From the NCBI RefSeq assembly GCF_000828615.1, contig NZ_AP012273.1, positions 1,178,001 through 1,242,000 on the forward strand: 64,000 bases of DNA, in the 5' to 3' direction. Made by a program: the position numbers and the translations under genes. Source of the stretch: Thiolapillus brandeum (GTDB lineage: Bacteria > Pseudomonadota > Gammaproteobacteria > Chromatiales > Chromatiaceae). The notes under the pieces were generated by a model. The model was not told the DNA's origin. It saw only the letters and a program-made list of their open reading frames with translations, and ran no database searches. Positions 1-8,437 of the stretch are shown in pieces (positions within the stretch are counted from its first letter, which is position 1; each line of letters starts with the position of its first letter).

Positions 1-1
1 G

Positions 2-238
2 GAAGCGTTGCAGGCAGCTCTGGCCAGCGATGGCGAAAAACTTCTCAGCCCGGAGGAGCGTGCATCCATAGATGCCGCTCTGGGAGAACTCGTGGCGGCC
101 ATCGATGGCAATGATGCCAGCATCATTGAACAGCAGGCCGGGAATGTGGAAAAAACCTGCGAGTTCTATGTGGAACGGCGCATGAACAGCGGTGTCCAGG
201 AAGCCATGGCTGGCCACAATATCAACGAATTTGAATAG
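2..238 (+). CDS. hscA: Fe-S assembly chaperone HscA, C-terminal end (partial)
   Basis: Only the last 78 or so codons lie in the window; the frame is open at the left edge, so the start is upstream. The visible part is the helical lid of an Hsp70 substrate-binding domain, with the HscA-type ending (ERRMN... then AMAGHNINEF). HscA is the specialised Hsp70 that, with HscB, releases Fe-S clusters from the IscU scaffold in the cytoplasm. The direct downstream neighbours fdx and iscX are the usual next genes of the isc operon, which settles the identity against DnaK. Confidence 0.9.
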   Translation, partial: EALQAALASDGEKLLSPEERASIDAALGELVAAIDGNDASIIEQQAGNVEKTCEFYVERRMNSGVQEAMAGHNINEFE

Positions 239-253
239 CAGCAGGACATTTCA

Positions 254-592
254 ATGCCCCAGATCATCTTTCTTCCCCATGAGGAAATCTGCCCCGAAGG
301 CGCGGTCATAGAGACCAGCCCTGGCACCACCATCTGTGACGCCGCCCTGGAGCATGGCATAGAGATCGAACATGCCTGCGAGAAATCCTGTGCCTGCACG
401 ACCTGCCACGTCATCGTGCGGGAGGGTTTCGATTCCCTGAATGAAGCCAGTGAAACCGAAGAGGATTTGTTGGACAAGGCCTGGGGTCTGGAGCCTGAAT
501 CCCGGCTGAGTTGCCAGGCGGAGGTGGGAAAGGATGATCTCGTGGTCGAGATTCCCAAGTACACCATCAACCAGGTTTCGGAGAATCATTGA
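254..592 (+). CDS. fdx: ISC-system [2Fe-2S] ferredoxin
   Basis: A 112-residue adrenodoxin-type ferredoxin that supplies electrons during Fe-S cluster assembly on IscU. Cluster ligands are C42, C48 and C51 (C-x5-C-x2-C) and C87, the same numbering as E. coli Fdx; the extra C46 is also conserved in that family. Length is normal for the family. It lies 15 bp after hscA and 1 bp before iscX, so the three are read together. An AGGA ribosome site lies about 7 nt before the ATG. Confidence 0.96.
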   Translation: MPQIIFLPHEEICPEGAVIETSPGTTICDAALEHGIEIEHACEKSCACTTCHVIVREGFDSLNEASETEEDLLDKAWGLEPESRLSCQAEVGKDDLVVEIPKYTINQVSENH

Positions 593-593
593 G

Positions 594-794
594 ATGGGAT
601 TGCGCTGGACTGACGTACTGGACATTGCTATCGAGCTGGATGAAGCCCATCCGGATGTGGATCCCCTGACCGTCAATTTCGTGGATCTGCGCAACTGGGT
701 CATTGCCTTGGCGGATTTTGACGACGACCCGGACAAAAGCGGTGAAAAGATTCTCGAAGCCATTCAGTTGCATTGGATAGAAGAAAGGGAATAG
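594..794 (+). CDS. iscX: Fe-S cluster assembly protein IscX
   Basis: A 66-residue acidic protein of the IscX (YfhJ) family, which binds IscS and iron and tunes the rate of cluster formation. The start was taken at MGLRWTDV because the family begins with this motif; the frame is open further upstream but those codons overlap fdx. The conserved TDVLDIAIEL and the acidic ADFDDDP stretch are present. It is the last gene of the isc operon; the next gene, a desaturase, follows after 55 bp and is functionally unrelated. Confidence 0.94.
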   Translation: MGLRWTDVLDIAIELDEAHPDVDPLTVNFVDLRNWVIALADFDDDPDKSGEKILEAIQLHWIEERE

Positions 795-849
795 GCTGTT
801 GTTGGCGACAGACTTCTCCGGTTTGACAATGGTTTGAATCCGGAATCCA

Positions 850-1692
850 GTGCTGGCAGAGGGCAAGAAACTTTCGGGCGTTACGCTGTTTCGCATACTG
901 GCTTTTCACCTGTCCGCCCTGTTGGTGTTTTTCACCGGCTACAGCACCACGGCACTGGTGTGTTTTCTGGTTTTGTATGTGACCCGTTTCTGGGCTATCG
1001 CTGGTGGTTATCACCGCTATTTTTCTCATCGCAGCTACGATACTTCCCGGGCGTTCCAGTTCCTGCTGGCGCTGGCCGGAAGCTCTGCCGGACAAAAAGG
1101 CCCGCTTTCCTGGGCCACCAGCCACGTCTGTCATCACCGCTATTCCGATCAGCCTGGAGATCCCCATTCTCCGGTAACCGGCGGGGTGTTTCATGCCTAT
1201 TTGGGCTGGTTGCTGGCCAGGGATGCATTGCCCACGGATGAAAGCCAGGTAAAGGCCTGGGCGGCATATCCCGAAATCCTGTTTCTCAACCGCTATCATT
1301 ATGTCGGCACTCTGGGCCTGATGATTGGACTCTATGCCCTGGGAGAGTATCTTGCTGCGGGTTATCCGAAGCTGGGGACATCCGGATTGCAGTTGCTGGT
1401 CTGGGGATTCATTCTGTCTACCCTGCTGATCCTTCATGGAGCCTGCCTGGTCAATTCAGTCACTCACCTGACGGGGTATCGGCGTTTTGATACGGCTGAC
1501 CAAAGCCGCAACGTATGGTGGCTGCTGCCTGTGCTGTGGGGAGAGAACTGGCACAACAACCACCATCACTACCCGTGTTCGGCAAGAACGACAGTAGCCT
1601 GGTGGGAACTGGATCCCGTCTATCTCGGCTTGCGCCTGTTTGAACGCCTGGGGCTGGTCTGGAATGTGCGGGGCGGTAAATGCCGGGACTGA
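850..1692 (+). CDS. membrane fatty acid (acyl-CoA type) desaturase
   Basis: A 280-residue integral membrane di-iron desaturase. Three histidine boxes are visible: HRYFSH at 55-60, HVCHH at 92-96 and HNNHHHYP from 235; together they hold the di-iron centre that inserts a double bond, by family a delta-9 position, into a saturated acyl chain. Hydrophobic segments lie around residues 12-45 and 150-200. The third box has HHHYP where HHAFP is more usual. The start is GTG, because an in-frame stop lies just upstream and no ATG is available; the ribosome site is poor. Somewhat shorter than typical SCD-like enzymes. Confidence 0.88.
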   Translation: MLAEGKKLSGVTLFRILAFHLSALLVFFTGYSTTALVCFLVLYVTRFWAIAGGYHRYFSHRSYDTSRAFQFLLALAGSSAGQKGPLSWATSHVCHHRYSDQPGDPHSPVTGGVFHAYLGWLLARDALPTDESQVKAWAAYPEILFLNRYHYVGTLGLMIGLYALGEYLAAGYPKLGTSGLQLLVWGFILSTLLILHGACLVNSVTHLTGYRRFDTADQSRNVWWLLPVLWGENWHNNHHHYPCSARTTVAWWELDPVYLGLRLFERLGLVWNVRGGKCRD

Positions 1693-1788
1693 CCGGCCTG
1701 CTAAGGAAGCGGAAATGCAACCACAGGATGCAATCCGGGCTTTTTTTTGAAACAATTGTCTCCGTTTTCAACTCCAGCGAGTAGTTTC

Positions 1789-3030
1789 ATGTCCCTGATC
1801 AAAGCTTTTACCGGCTTGCGCCCCGTTGCGGGCCGTGCCGACGATGTTGTTGCCCCTCCTTACGATGTAATGAATGAAGCCGAAGCCAGGGCTATGGTCG
1901 AGGGCCGTCCCTGGAGCTTCCTGCACATCTCCCGTCCCGAAGTGGACCTGCCTCAGGGCACGGATCCCTACGCACCGGAAGTCTATGCCAAGGGCCGTGA
2001 GAACCTGGACCACATGGTGGAAGAGGGGGTTCTGGCCCGCGAATCCAGTCCCGCCTACTATGTGTACCGCCTGACCATGGGTGATCATGTGCAGACCGGG
2101 CTCATGGCGGTCGCTTCTGTGGAGGCTTATGATCAGGATCGCATCAAAAAACACGAGTTTACCCGTCCGGTGAAGGAAGATGACCGGGTGCGCAATATCG
2201 ATACTCTCAATGCCCAGACCGGACCGGTGTTTCTCGTGTATCCCGCCACGGAAGTCATTGACAGCATTCTTGCCAAAACCACGGAAAACACCCCGGATAT
2301 CGATGTCACTGCCGCCGAAGGCGTGCGGCATGAACTCTGGGTGTTGTCCGATGAAGACACGGTAAAAATGCTTACGGATGCTTTCGATGCGCTGGATGCA
2401 CTCTACGTGGCTGACGGCCATCACCGTTCTGCAGCGGCATCCCGGGTGGCGGCCACGCGCAAGGCAGCCAATCCCGCGCATACGGGAGAAGAAAGTTACA
2501 ACTACTTTCTGAGCGTGATATTTCCTCATGACCAGATGCAGATTCTTGACTACAACCGGGTCATCAGGGATTTGAATGGCCTGTCTCCCGAAGAATTCAT
2601 ATCCCGCGTCAGTGCCGCCTTTGATGTCCAGGCCAGTGATACTCCGGTCAAGCCCACGCATTCCGGGGAATATGGCATGTATCTGGGAGGGCAGTGGTAC
2701 CGATTGACGATCAAGCCGGAACTGATTCCCGGGGATGATCCCGTGGCGCGCCTGGATGTCAGCCTGTTGCAAAACAACCTGATTTCACCTCTGCTGGGTA
2801 TCCAGGACCCCCGCACTGACAACCGTATTGATTTTGTTGGCGGCATCCGCGGTCTGGGAGAGCTGGAGAAGCGGGTGGATTCCGGCGACTGGGCGGTAGC
2901 CTTTTCCCTGTATCCCACTACCATGGAAGCCCTGATGGCAGTGGCGGACGCGGGGGAGGTGATGCCGCCCAAATCCACCTGGTTTGAGCCCAAGCTGGCG
3001 GATGGGCTGGTAAGCCATGTGCTTGACTGA
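1789..3030 (+). CDS. DUF1015 family protein
   Basis: A 413-residue cytoplasmic protein of the DUF1015 (COG4198) family, which usually starts with a short hydrophobic strand then RP...APPYDV, as here (LRPVAGRADDVVAPPYDV, residues 9-26). A DGHHR motif near residue 208 resembles the DGHHR motif of the ParB/sulfiredoxin fold, and some relatives have been tied to serine phosphorylation; no activity can be assigned from this sequence alone. The ATG at 1789 is chosen because it starts the conserved N terminus; an upstream TTG would add 14 unconserved residues. Single gene with loose spacing on both sides. Confidence 0.82.
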   Translation: MSLIKAFTGLRPVAGRADDVVAPPYDVMNEAEARAMVEGRPWSFLHISRPEVDLPQGTDPYAPEVYAKGRENLDHMVEEGVLARESSPAYYVYRLTMGDHVQTGLMAVASVEAYDQDRIKKHEFTRPVKEDDRVRNIDTLNAQTGPVFLVYPATEVIDSILAKTTENTPDIDVTAAEGVRHELWVLSDEDTVKMLTDAFDALDALYVADGHHRSAAASRVAATRKAANPAHTGEESYNYFLSVIFPHDQMQILDYNRVIRDLNGLSPEEFISRVSAAFDVQASDTPVKPTHSGEYGMYLGGQWYRLTIKPELIPGDDPVARLDVSLLQNNLISPLLGIQDPRTDNRIDFVGGIRGLGELEKRVDSGDWAVAFSLYPTTMEALMAVADAGEVMPPKSTWFEPKLADGLVSHVLD

Positions 3031-3200
3031 GTGCCTGAATCAGAGGATTCCGGGTTTCCTTTCCTGGACTGTTGCGGAATAGAGCAGCTTGCGCCAGGCG
3101 GGGAAGAATGAGCCTGTAGGTCGGCTAACCTGGGCGGTTGAATTCCCGCAGGCTGGACAAATATCCGGCGCCCCATCCCTGATGGTCTAGAATTGGCAGT

Positions 3201-3716
3201 ATGAGAGCATATTTACAGGTACGGGTTCTGCTTCTGTTCATGGTGCTGCTGGCTGCCGGTGGATCCGGGGCGGGTGGGCGCGTTTATACGCCCTACCAGG
3301 ATCCCAAGGTGGTTTTTGATTTCTATTTCGATGACCCGCGTCATATCGGCAGCGCTCTGTACTGGCTGCGTTCCTACATGAATCCCCTCATGGAATCGCC
3401 TTACAACCTGGCGCCGGAATTCATGGATATTGTGGTGGTGATGCACGGTACGGAAATCGTTACTGTGGCAAAAGCCAACCAGAAAAAATACCCTGAAGCC
3501 GTAGGACGCATGCAGTATTACGCTTCATTGGGCGTGAAGTTTCGAGTGTGTGGCCTGGCAGCCTCTGATTACGGTTACAGGGACAAGGATTTCCAGGACT
3601 TTGTGGAAGTGGTGCCATCGGCCATCACGGAACTGGCTCACTGGCAACAGAAGGGCTATGGCCTGATTACACCGCGCATACTGGACAAGAAATATTCTAT
3701 TGAGGAAATCCGCTGA
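3201..3716 (+). CDS. exported DsrE/DsrF-like sulfur-relay family protein
   Basis: 171 residues with an N-terminal signal peptide (charged start, hydrophobic core about residues 8-20) followed by a DsrE-fold domain: a first strand DPKVVFDFYFDDP, a mid-domain strand MDIVVVMHGTE, and a single cysteine in the motif VKFRVCGLAA at about 118, the position of the active cysteine in DsrE/TusD relatives. Family members handle sulfane sulfur; the signal peptide puts this one in the periplasm, where a role in sulfide or thiosulfate handling is possible. No dsr or sox genes are adjacent, so substrate and partner are unknown. Confidence 0.75.
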   Translation: MRAYLQVRVLLLFMVLLAAGGSGAGGRVYTPYQDPKVVFDFYFDDPRHIGSALYWLRSYMNPLMESPYNLAPEFMDIVVVMHGTEIVTVAKANQKKYPEAVGRMQYYASLGVKFRVCGLAASDYGYRDKDFQDFVEVVPSAITELAHWQQKGYGLITPRILDKKYSIEEIR

Positions 3717-3797
3717 TTGAGTCGGTTGGGCCGCCGGGTTAACGACGGATGACTGTGGTATCGTAGTTGCAGTTTTGCTTCCGGAAGTCTTCTTGTC

Positions 3798-5981
3798 ATG
3801 GTCAGCATGGTTACCCATCTTCCCGAGACCGGCGCTATCGGTCAGGAACAGCTCACGGCATGGCTCGCTGCCCTGGCCGGGCACCGCAGCCGCAAAGAAA
3901 TCCACCAGATCAACCTGGCCCTGGAGCTGATTCACCGCGTTCATGATGAAGAATCCACACCGGGCGGGGTACAACACCCGCTGGCCCTGATCCAGACCGC
4001 AGATATCCTCGACCAATTGAACTTGGATACGGAAACCCTGGTGGCCGCTCTGCTGTCGGACCTGCCCCTTACCGAGCTGGAGCAGGCCGAGGCTTTCGGG
4101 GATCGCGTGCCAGCCATGATCCGCGATCTCAGCCGTATCCGTACTCTCGCGGTGAGCGGCAGCAGTGCCGGTGACGACAAGCAGAGTGAGAATCTGCGCC
4201 GTATGCTCCTTGGTCTGGCGGATGACGTGCGCGTGGTGCTCATTGTTCTGGCCAAGCGTCTGCAGCTCATGCGCGCCCTTCAGCATCTGGATGATGAGAC
4301 CGAGCGTCGTCTCATTGCAGATATCACCCAGCGTATTCACGCTCCTCTGGCCAATCGGCTGGGGGTCTGGCAGATCAAGTGGGAACTCGAGGATCTTTCC
4401 CTGCGAGTATTGCATCCTGCTGCCTACCGGGACATTGCCCGCTCCCTGGAGCAGAAGCGTGAAGAGCGTGAACGCTTTATCGCCAAGGTCATTGAACGTC
4501 TGCAGTCCCGCTGCACGGAACATGGCATCAAAGCGGATATCAGTGGTCGTCCCAAGCACATTTACAGCATTTGGAAGAAGATGCAGCGCAAGGGGGTGGA
4601 TTTCAGCCAGATTTTCGATGTGCGCGCCGTGCGTGTGCTGGTGGACACGGTTTCCCAGTGTTATGAGGTGTTGGGCATGGTGCATGGTGCCTGGCAGCCC
4701 ATTCCCCAGGAGTTCGACGACTACATCGCCCATCCCAAAGCCAATGGCTACCGTTCTCTGCATACCGCAGTAGTGGGAGAGGATGGCAAGCCCCTGGAAG
4801 TGCAGATCCGTACCCGCGAGATGCACGATCATGCGGAGTGTGGTGTGGCGGCCCACTGGCGCTACAAGGAAGACGGCAAGGGGGATGCCGAGCTGGAGCG
4901 GCGCATCGAGTGGATGCGCGCCTGGCTGGAACAGCCCGGTGATTCGCGGGAAGCGGAAGATGCCGATGCAGAGTTTGAAGCCCGGCGTATCTATGTACTC
5001 ACCCCGGAGGGGAAGGTGGTGGAGTTGCCCAGGGGCGCCACAGCCGTGGATTTTGCCTATGCCATTCACAGTGCCGTGGGACATCGCTGCCGCGGGGCCA
5101 AGGCGGATGGCAAAATGATCTCTCTCACCCAACCCCTGGAAAGTGGGCAGACCGTGGAGATTCTTACGGTCAAGGAAGGCGGCCCCAGCCTGGATTGGCT
5201 GAACACCAGTGCCGGATATGTCACTACCTCCCGGGCGCGCAATCGCATCCGCCACTGGTTCAAACGCCAGGACTATGAACAGCATGTGAGCCTGGGCAGG
5301 GCCAGCCTGGACAAGGAAATCAGCCGTCTGGGCGTCAAGCGTCCGGATCTGGAAAAACTGTTGGGAAAATATAATTTCAAAACAGTGGATGATCTCTATG
5401 CCGCCATGGGGCGGGGCGAAGTATCGGCCACCCAGGTGGCGAATCTCCAGGTAGCTCCAGTGGAAGTGGACGATGATCAGGATATCGCCCTGAAGGCGGA
5501 TAAACGTTCGGTACGCCGCAAGGCCGCAGCGGGAGAAGTGGTGGTGCAGGGAGTGGACGGGCTCATGACCCATACCGCGCGCTGCTGCAAGCCCGTACCC
5601 TATGATCCCATATCGGGTTACATCACCCGGGGCAAGGGAGTGACGATTCATCGCCGGGACTGCCCGGTGCTGCGCCGCCTGAAAAAGGATCAGCCGGAAC
5701 GCCTGATCCCGGTGGTGTGGAGCCAGGATCAGCCCCGGGGTGTGTTTCTGGTGGATGTGCAAATCTATGCCCATGACCGCAAGGGGCTGCTGCGGGACAT
5801 CAGTTCCGTGTTTTCCAATGAGGAAGTGGATGTCCTGGGCGTGAAGACCCATTCTGATCGCAAGCAGGAAACGGCCAGCATGCGTTTCACCCTGGAAGTA
5901 ACAGACATGACCCAGCTCAGCGGGGTGATGGAGAAGCTGGCCCAGGTGCCGGACGTGGTGGAAGTGAAGCGGCAGGTGTAG
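3798..5981 (+). CDS. relA: GTP pyrophosphokinase RelA (synthetase-only type)
   Basis: 727 residues with the full long-RSH layout: an N-terminal HD-fold domain, synthetase (about 235-345), TGS (about 395-455), a cysteine-containing zinc-finger-like stretch (ARCCKP near 594) and a C-terminal ACT domain. It makes (p)ppGpp on stalled ribosomes. The hydrolase HD pair is lost (LLSDLP where bifunctional enzymes have a His-Asp pair), and the synthetase has the acidic EFDD motif at 305-308, typical of monofunctional RelA rather than the RFKD of SpoT. A separate spoT is therefore expected elsewhere. The gene stands alone and converges with dut. Confidence 0.95.
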   Translation: MVSMVTHLPETGAIGQEQLTAWLAALAGHRSRKEIHQINLALELIHRVHDEESTPGGVQHPLALIQTADILDQLNLDTETLVAALLSDLPLTELEQAEAFGDRVPAMIRDLSRIRTLAVSGSSAGDDKQSENLRRMLLGLADDVRVVLIVLAKRLQLMRALQHLDDETERRLIADITQRIHAPLANRLGVWQIKWELEDLSLRVLHPAAYRDIARSLEQKREERERFIAKVIERLQSRCTEHGIKADISGRPKHIYSIWKKMQRKGVDFSQIFDVRAVRVLVDTVSQCYEVLGMVHGAWQPIPQEFDDYIAHPKANGYRSLHTAVVGEDGKPLEVQIRTREMHDHAECGVAAHWRYKEDGKGDAELERRIEWMRAWLEQPGDSREAEDADAEFEARRIYVLTPEGKVVELPRGATAVDFAYAIHSAVGHRCRGAKADGKMISLTQPLESGQTVEILTVKEGGPSLDWLNTSAGYVTTSRARNRIRHWFKRQDYEQHVSLGRASLDKEISRLGVKRPDLEKLLGKYNFKTVDDLYAAMGRGEVSATQVANLQVAPVEVDDDQDIALKADKRSVRRKAAAGEVVVQGVDGLMTHTARCCKPVPYDPISGYITRGKGVTIHRRDCPVLRRLKKDQPERLIPVVWSQDQPRGVFLVDVQIYAHDRKGLLRDISSVFSNEEVDVLGVKTHSDRKQETASMRFTLEVTDMTQLSGVMEKLAQVPDVVEVKRQV

Positions 5982-6006
5982 CGGTTACCCTGGACGGGTC
6001 AAAACA

Positions 6007-6627
6007 TCAGGTGCCGGGGTAGCGGGCTTCCAGTGCCGTGTAGATCTGCTCCTCGAAGTTGTTTTCGTTGGCATCCACTGTGGCGGCAATTTCCGCCAAA
6101 TGCTCGTTGTCCTCACGCCCCTCCCAGGTTTTGATATAGCTGCCGTCCTTGTAGCCGTGATCCTGGCGGAAACGGTTGAGGACGTTCTTGCCCACATAAA
6201 TACGGTACAGGTCGTCGAAGCTGCTGTCCACGTCCCCCAGCAGGGTAAGAAACGCAGGCATGTCCAGGGCCTGCTGTTCAAGGGCGTGACGTGCCAACTG
6301 ATCCACGTTGTTGCGGAAATCATTTTCCCTGGATTGCCGCCCCTGTAACCGCGCCAGCATGTTGGCGGCGGCGCTGGCGTGATCGCCCCGGCAACTGACC
6401 AGTTCTGCGCTGAGCCCGAAATGCCAGATGTCGATGAGTTCCAGGCGGATCTGTTCCAGGTCGTGTTCCTGAGCCTTCCACCATTTCCAGCCATAGTGCT
6501 CCATGAGTTCAGCGCTCTCCAGCCAGATGGCGCGGTACCATTCGTAACCGGCCTGCAGCCAGTCGGGGTTGATCTGACGGTTGAGCTGATCCTGGAGATC
6601 CAGCATGTTCAGGAGTTTCTGTTTCAT
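6007..6627 (-). CDS. dimeric all-alpha dUTP diphosphatase
   Basis: A 206-residue MazG-like dUTPase_2 family protein that hydrolyses dUTP to dUMP, keeping uracil out of DNA and feeding dTMP synthesis. Metal-binding acidic helices are visible: ESAELMEHYGWKWWK early on, ELIDIWHF shortly after, and a later D-x2-DLYRIYVGKN segment. This is the all-alpha enzyme, unrelated to trimeric Dut. The start at MKQKLLNM is preferred, as relatives begin there; an ATG 33 nt upstream is possible. Its promoter region is cut short by the IS element whose left end lies about 70 bp upstream. Confidence 0.85.
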   Translation of the reverse strand: MKQKLLNMLDLQDQLNRQINPDWLQAGYEWYRAIWLESAELMEHYGWKWWKAQEHDLEQIRLELIDIWHFGLSAELVSCRGDHASAAANMLARLQGRQSRENDFRNNVDQLARHALEQQALDMPAFLTLLGDVDSSFDDLYRIYVGKNVLNRFRQDHGYKDGSYIKTWEGREDNEHLAEIAATVDANENNFEEQIYTALEARYPGT

Positions 6628-6705
6628 GAAAATGATGGTTTGGTGGGAAACAGCGTTCATTCTACTAGCAATTTCAGGGAGATGCTGATGGAGATATTAG
6701 ACATG

Positions 6706-6718
6706 ATGTTTTGACCTG
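6706..6718 (+). repeat. left subterminal inverted repeat of the IS
   Basis: ATGTTTTGACCTG, exact complement of 8422-8434. Flanking bases also match partly (CCCAACC here against GGGTTG there, with a one-base gap), so the paired region is about 20 bp long. Position and length fit the subterminal repeats of IS1111-like elements. Confidence 0.75.
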
Positions 6719-6797
6719 CCCAACCTCAACGAACGTGGATTATGCTGGGGTTGGGAAATACACTCCCGACACAGAGCCACATTGAGGAGGACAGGTC

Positions 6798-8006
6798 ATG
6801 AAAGAGTCTATCGCAAAAGCCATTGATAAACAGACAAAAGCGGCGCAGGTGAACACGGCGGATGCAGGCAGCTACGCGGCCTACATCGGGTTGGATGTTC
6901 ACAAAGACACCATTGCGGTGGCTATCGCGTTACCGGGCCGGGAAGAACCGGTCTACCGGGGTGAAATTGCCCATGAAGGCCGAAAGGTGGAAAAATGGCT
7001 GAATCGCCTGAGTGTCGAGTTTGATGGTCAGGTGCTGCAATTCTGCTATGAAGCAGGGCCCTGCGGCTACGGGCTGTATCGCCGCCTGGTGGGGGCGGGT
7101 CATGACTGCCAGGTCGTGGCCCCCTCACTGATTCCGAGGAAGGCTGGTGAGCGGATCAAGACCGATCGGCGGGATGCACTGAAGTTGGCGCGGCTGTTAC
7201 GGGCCGGTGAGCTGACAGCAGTGTGGGTACCGGATGCTGAGCAGGAGGCCATGCGGGATCTGACCCGGGCCCGGGACGACATGAAGAGCCAGGAGCGCAA
7301 GGCGCGTCAGCAGCTTAATGCTTTTGTGTTGCGTCACGGCCACCACTGGCCCCGGGGCAAGAAGCGCTGGACCCAGGCGCATTTCAACTGGCTGGAATCG
7401 ATCCAATTTGAGCAGCCCTGGCTGCAGATTGTGCTGCAGGAATACATCGATGCAGTCAAGGCGGCGACCCGGCGGGTCACCGACCTGACCGAGCAGCTGA
7501 TGCAAGCCTTACCGGGCTGGTCATTGGCCCCGGTGGTGGACGCCCTGGTGGCCCTGCGGGGGGTCGACAAGCTGGCCGCTACCGTCCTGCTGGCGGAGTT
7601 GGGCGATATCAGCCGTTTCGATTCCCCGAAACAGCTGATGGCCTACCTGGGACTGGTGCCGAGCGAGCATAGCAGTGGCGGCCGGCGACGTCAGGGCGCG
7701 ATCACCCTGACCGGCAACGGTCATGCGCGCCGGATGCTGGTGGAGTGTGCCTGGAGCTACCGCTTTCCGGCGCGCCAGACGATGCATCTCAAACGAAAGG
7801 CCAAGGCGGCACCAGAACGGGCCAAGGCGATCGCCTGGCGGGCCCAGAAGCGTCTCTGCGGTCGCTATCGTCAGCTCACGCAGGCCGGCAAGAACGTCAA
7901 GTTGGTGTGTGTCGCGATTGCCCGGGAATTGGTCGGCTTCATCTGGGACATCGTACGGCAGGAGATGCCCCGCCTGATGGCCAAGAGTGGATCGGCGGCT
8001 GGATAA
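6798..8006 (+). CDS. IS110-family transposase (DEDD / Transposase_20)
   Basis: 402 residues, the normal length, apparently intact. The N-terminal RuvC-like DEDD domain shows IGLDVHKD (first Asp), YEAGP (Glu) and KTDRRDALKLARLL (later Asp residues). The C-terminal Transposase_20 domain shows LRGVDKLAATVLLAELGD and SSGGRRRQGAITLTGNG, with the catalytic serine candidate at 292/293. Members recombine DNA guided by a bridge RNA that pairs with donor and target sites. A strong AGGAGG ribosome site lies 8 nt before the ATG. No frameshift or stop is seen, so it could be active. Confidence 0.95.
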   Translation: MKESIAKAIDKQTKAAQVNTADAGSYAAYIGLDVHKDTIAVAIALPGREEPVYRGEIAHEGRKVEKWLNRLSVEFDGQVLQFCYEAGPCGYGLYRRLVGAGHDCQVVAPSLIPRKAGERIKTDRRDALKLARLLRAGELTAVWVPDAEQEAMRDLTRARDDMKSQERKARQQLNAFVLRHGHHWPRGKKRWTQAHFNWLESIQFEQPWLQIVLQEYIDAVKAATRRVTDLTEQLMQALPGWSLAPVVDALVALRGVDKLAATVLLAELGDISRFDSPKQLMAYLGLVPSEHSSGGRRRQGAITLTGNGHARRMLVECAWSYRFPARQTMHLKRKAKAAPERAKAIAWRAQKRLCGRYRQLTQAGKNVKLVCVAIARELVGFIWDIVRQEMPRLMAKSGSAAG

Positions 8007-8421
8007 GCCGTGTGCCGCACGATACGACTGCTACCATAGGAGGAGGAACGACAGGCACCTTGACTCAGGGTCTATCTGGCCGGTGTGGAGAACCCTTGTC
8101 CGGGTTATAACGGCATCGGCCATGACGGGATAACCTCAAGCGAGCATTCCCGGTCGATGATCCCTGACATTAGAGAAAGGCCAGCTCTGCGACGCAGTGA
8201 AGTCCGGTGGTAACCAATCCACGCATATCAGCATGATCCACCGTTGCAATCTGCTGGATGGACCCTGAGCCAAGGTGCTTGAACAATACACCACGAGACT
8301 GACAGATAGATCGAGCATGGGCTTATCCACCCTTTGCCCACCGCTGCGCAATAAGCCAAAGGTTGCTACGCCGTGGACAAAGCGTGGATAAGCCCTCGGG
8401 GCAGTATTAGCCAGGGGTTGA
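8007..8421 (+). ncRNA. candidate bridge-RNA region of the IS (3' arm)
   Basis: This 415-bp stretch inside the IS has no convincing gene. It can fold: AACCC/GGGTT around 8090-8106, CCTTTG/CAAAGG around 8331-8352, and a perfect 12-bp inverted repeat GGGCTTATCCAC (8319-8330) with its complement (8384-8395). In the IS1111 group the guide RNA is encoded in this position, downstream of the transposase, unlike the IS110 group where it is upstream; here only about 90 bp exist upstream. Exact RNA ends and guide loops cannot be fixed by eye. Confidence 0.5.
8319..8395 (+). repeat. 12-bp inverted repeat forming a long hairpin in the IS 3' arm
   Basis: GGGCTTATCCAC at 8319-8330 pairs exactly with 8384-8395. 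The enclosed segment holds a second possible stem (CCTTTG/CAAAGG), and GGCTTAT can alternatively pair with ATAAGCC at about 8351-8357, so two mutually exclusive folds exist. Possible structural core of the bridge RNA. Confidence 0.6.
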
Positions 8422-8434
8422 CAGGTCAAAACAT
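8422..8434 (-). repeat. right subterminal inverted repeat of the IS
   Basis: CAGGTCAAAACAT, exact complement of 6706-6718. It marks the right side of the element; similarity to the TauE/SafE family in the flanking DNA resumes within about 25 bp. Confidence 0.75.
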
Positions 8435-8437
8435 ATC

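Larger units (their letters stand above)
6699..8437 (+). mobile_element. IS110-family insertion sequence, IS1111-like group
   Basis: About 1.7 kb. A DEDD transposase sits close to the left end; a 415-bp non-coding arm follows it. A perfect 13-bp inverted repeat (ATGTTTTGACCTG at 6706-6718; its complement at 8422-8434) brackets both. Subterminal rather than terminal repeats and a long 3' arm are the layout of the IS1111 group, whose bridge RNA is encoded on that side. The outer ends are set from the group's habit of 7 and 3 bases beyond the repeats and are approximate. No target duplication is expected. The right flank is a truncated TauE/SafE gene. Confidence 0.7.

Noticed and set aside
1690-1750. 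T-run after the desaturase gene as an intrinsic terminator
   Set aside because: There are eight T residues, but no stem of useful length directly before them.
3525-5852. Very long open frame antisense to relA (about 775 codons)
   Set aside because: It mirrors relA codon structure, has His-rich, low-plausibility composition and no domain; relA is complete on the other strand.
8007-8110. Small open frame after the IS transposase as an accessory protein
   Set aside because: Overlaps the transposase in another frame and continues into structured non-coding DNA; no ribosome site.
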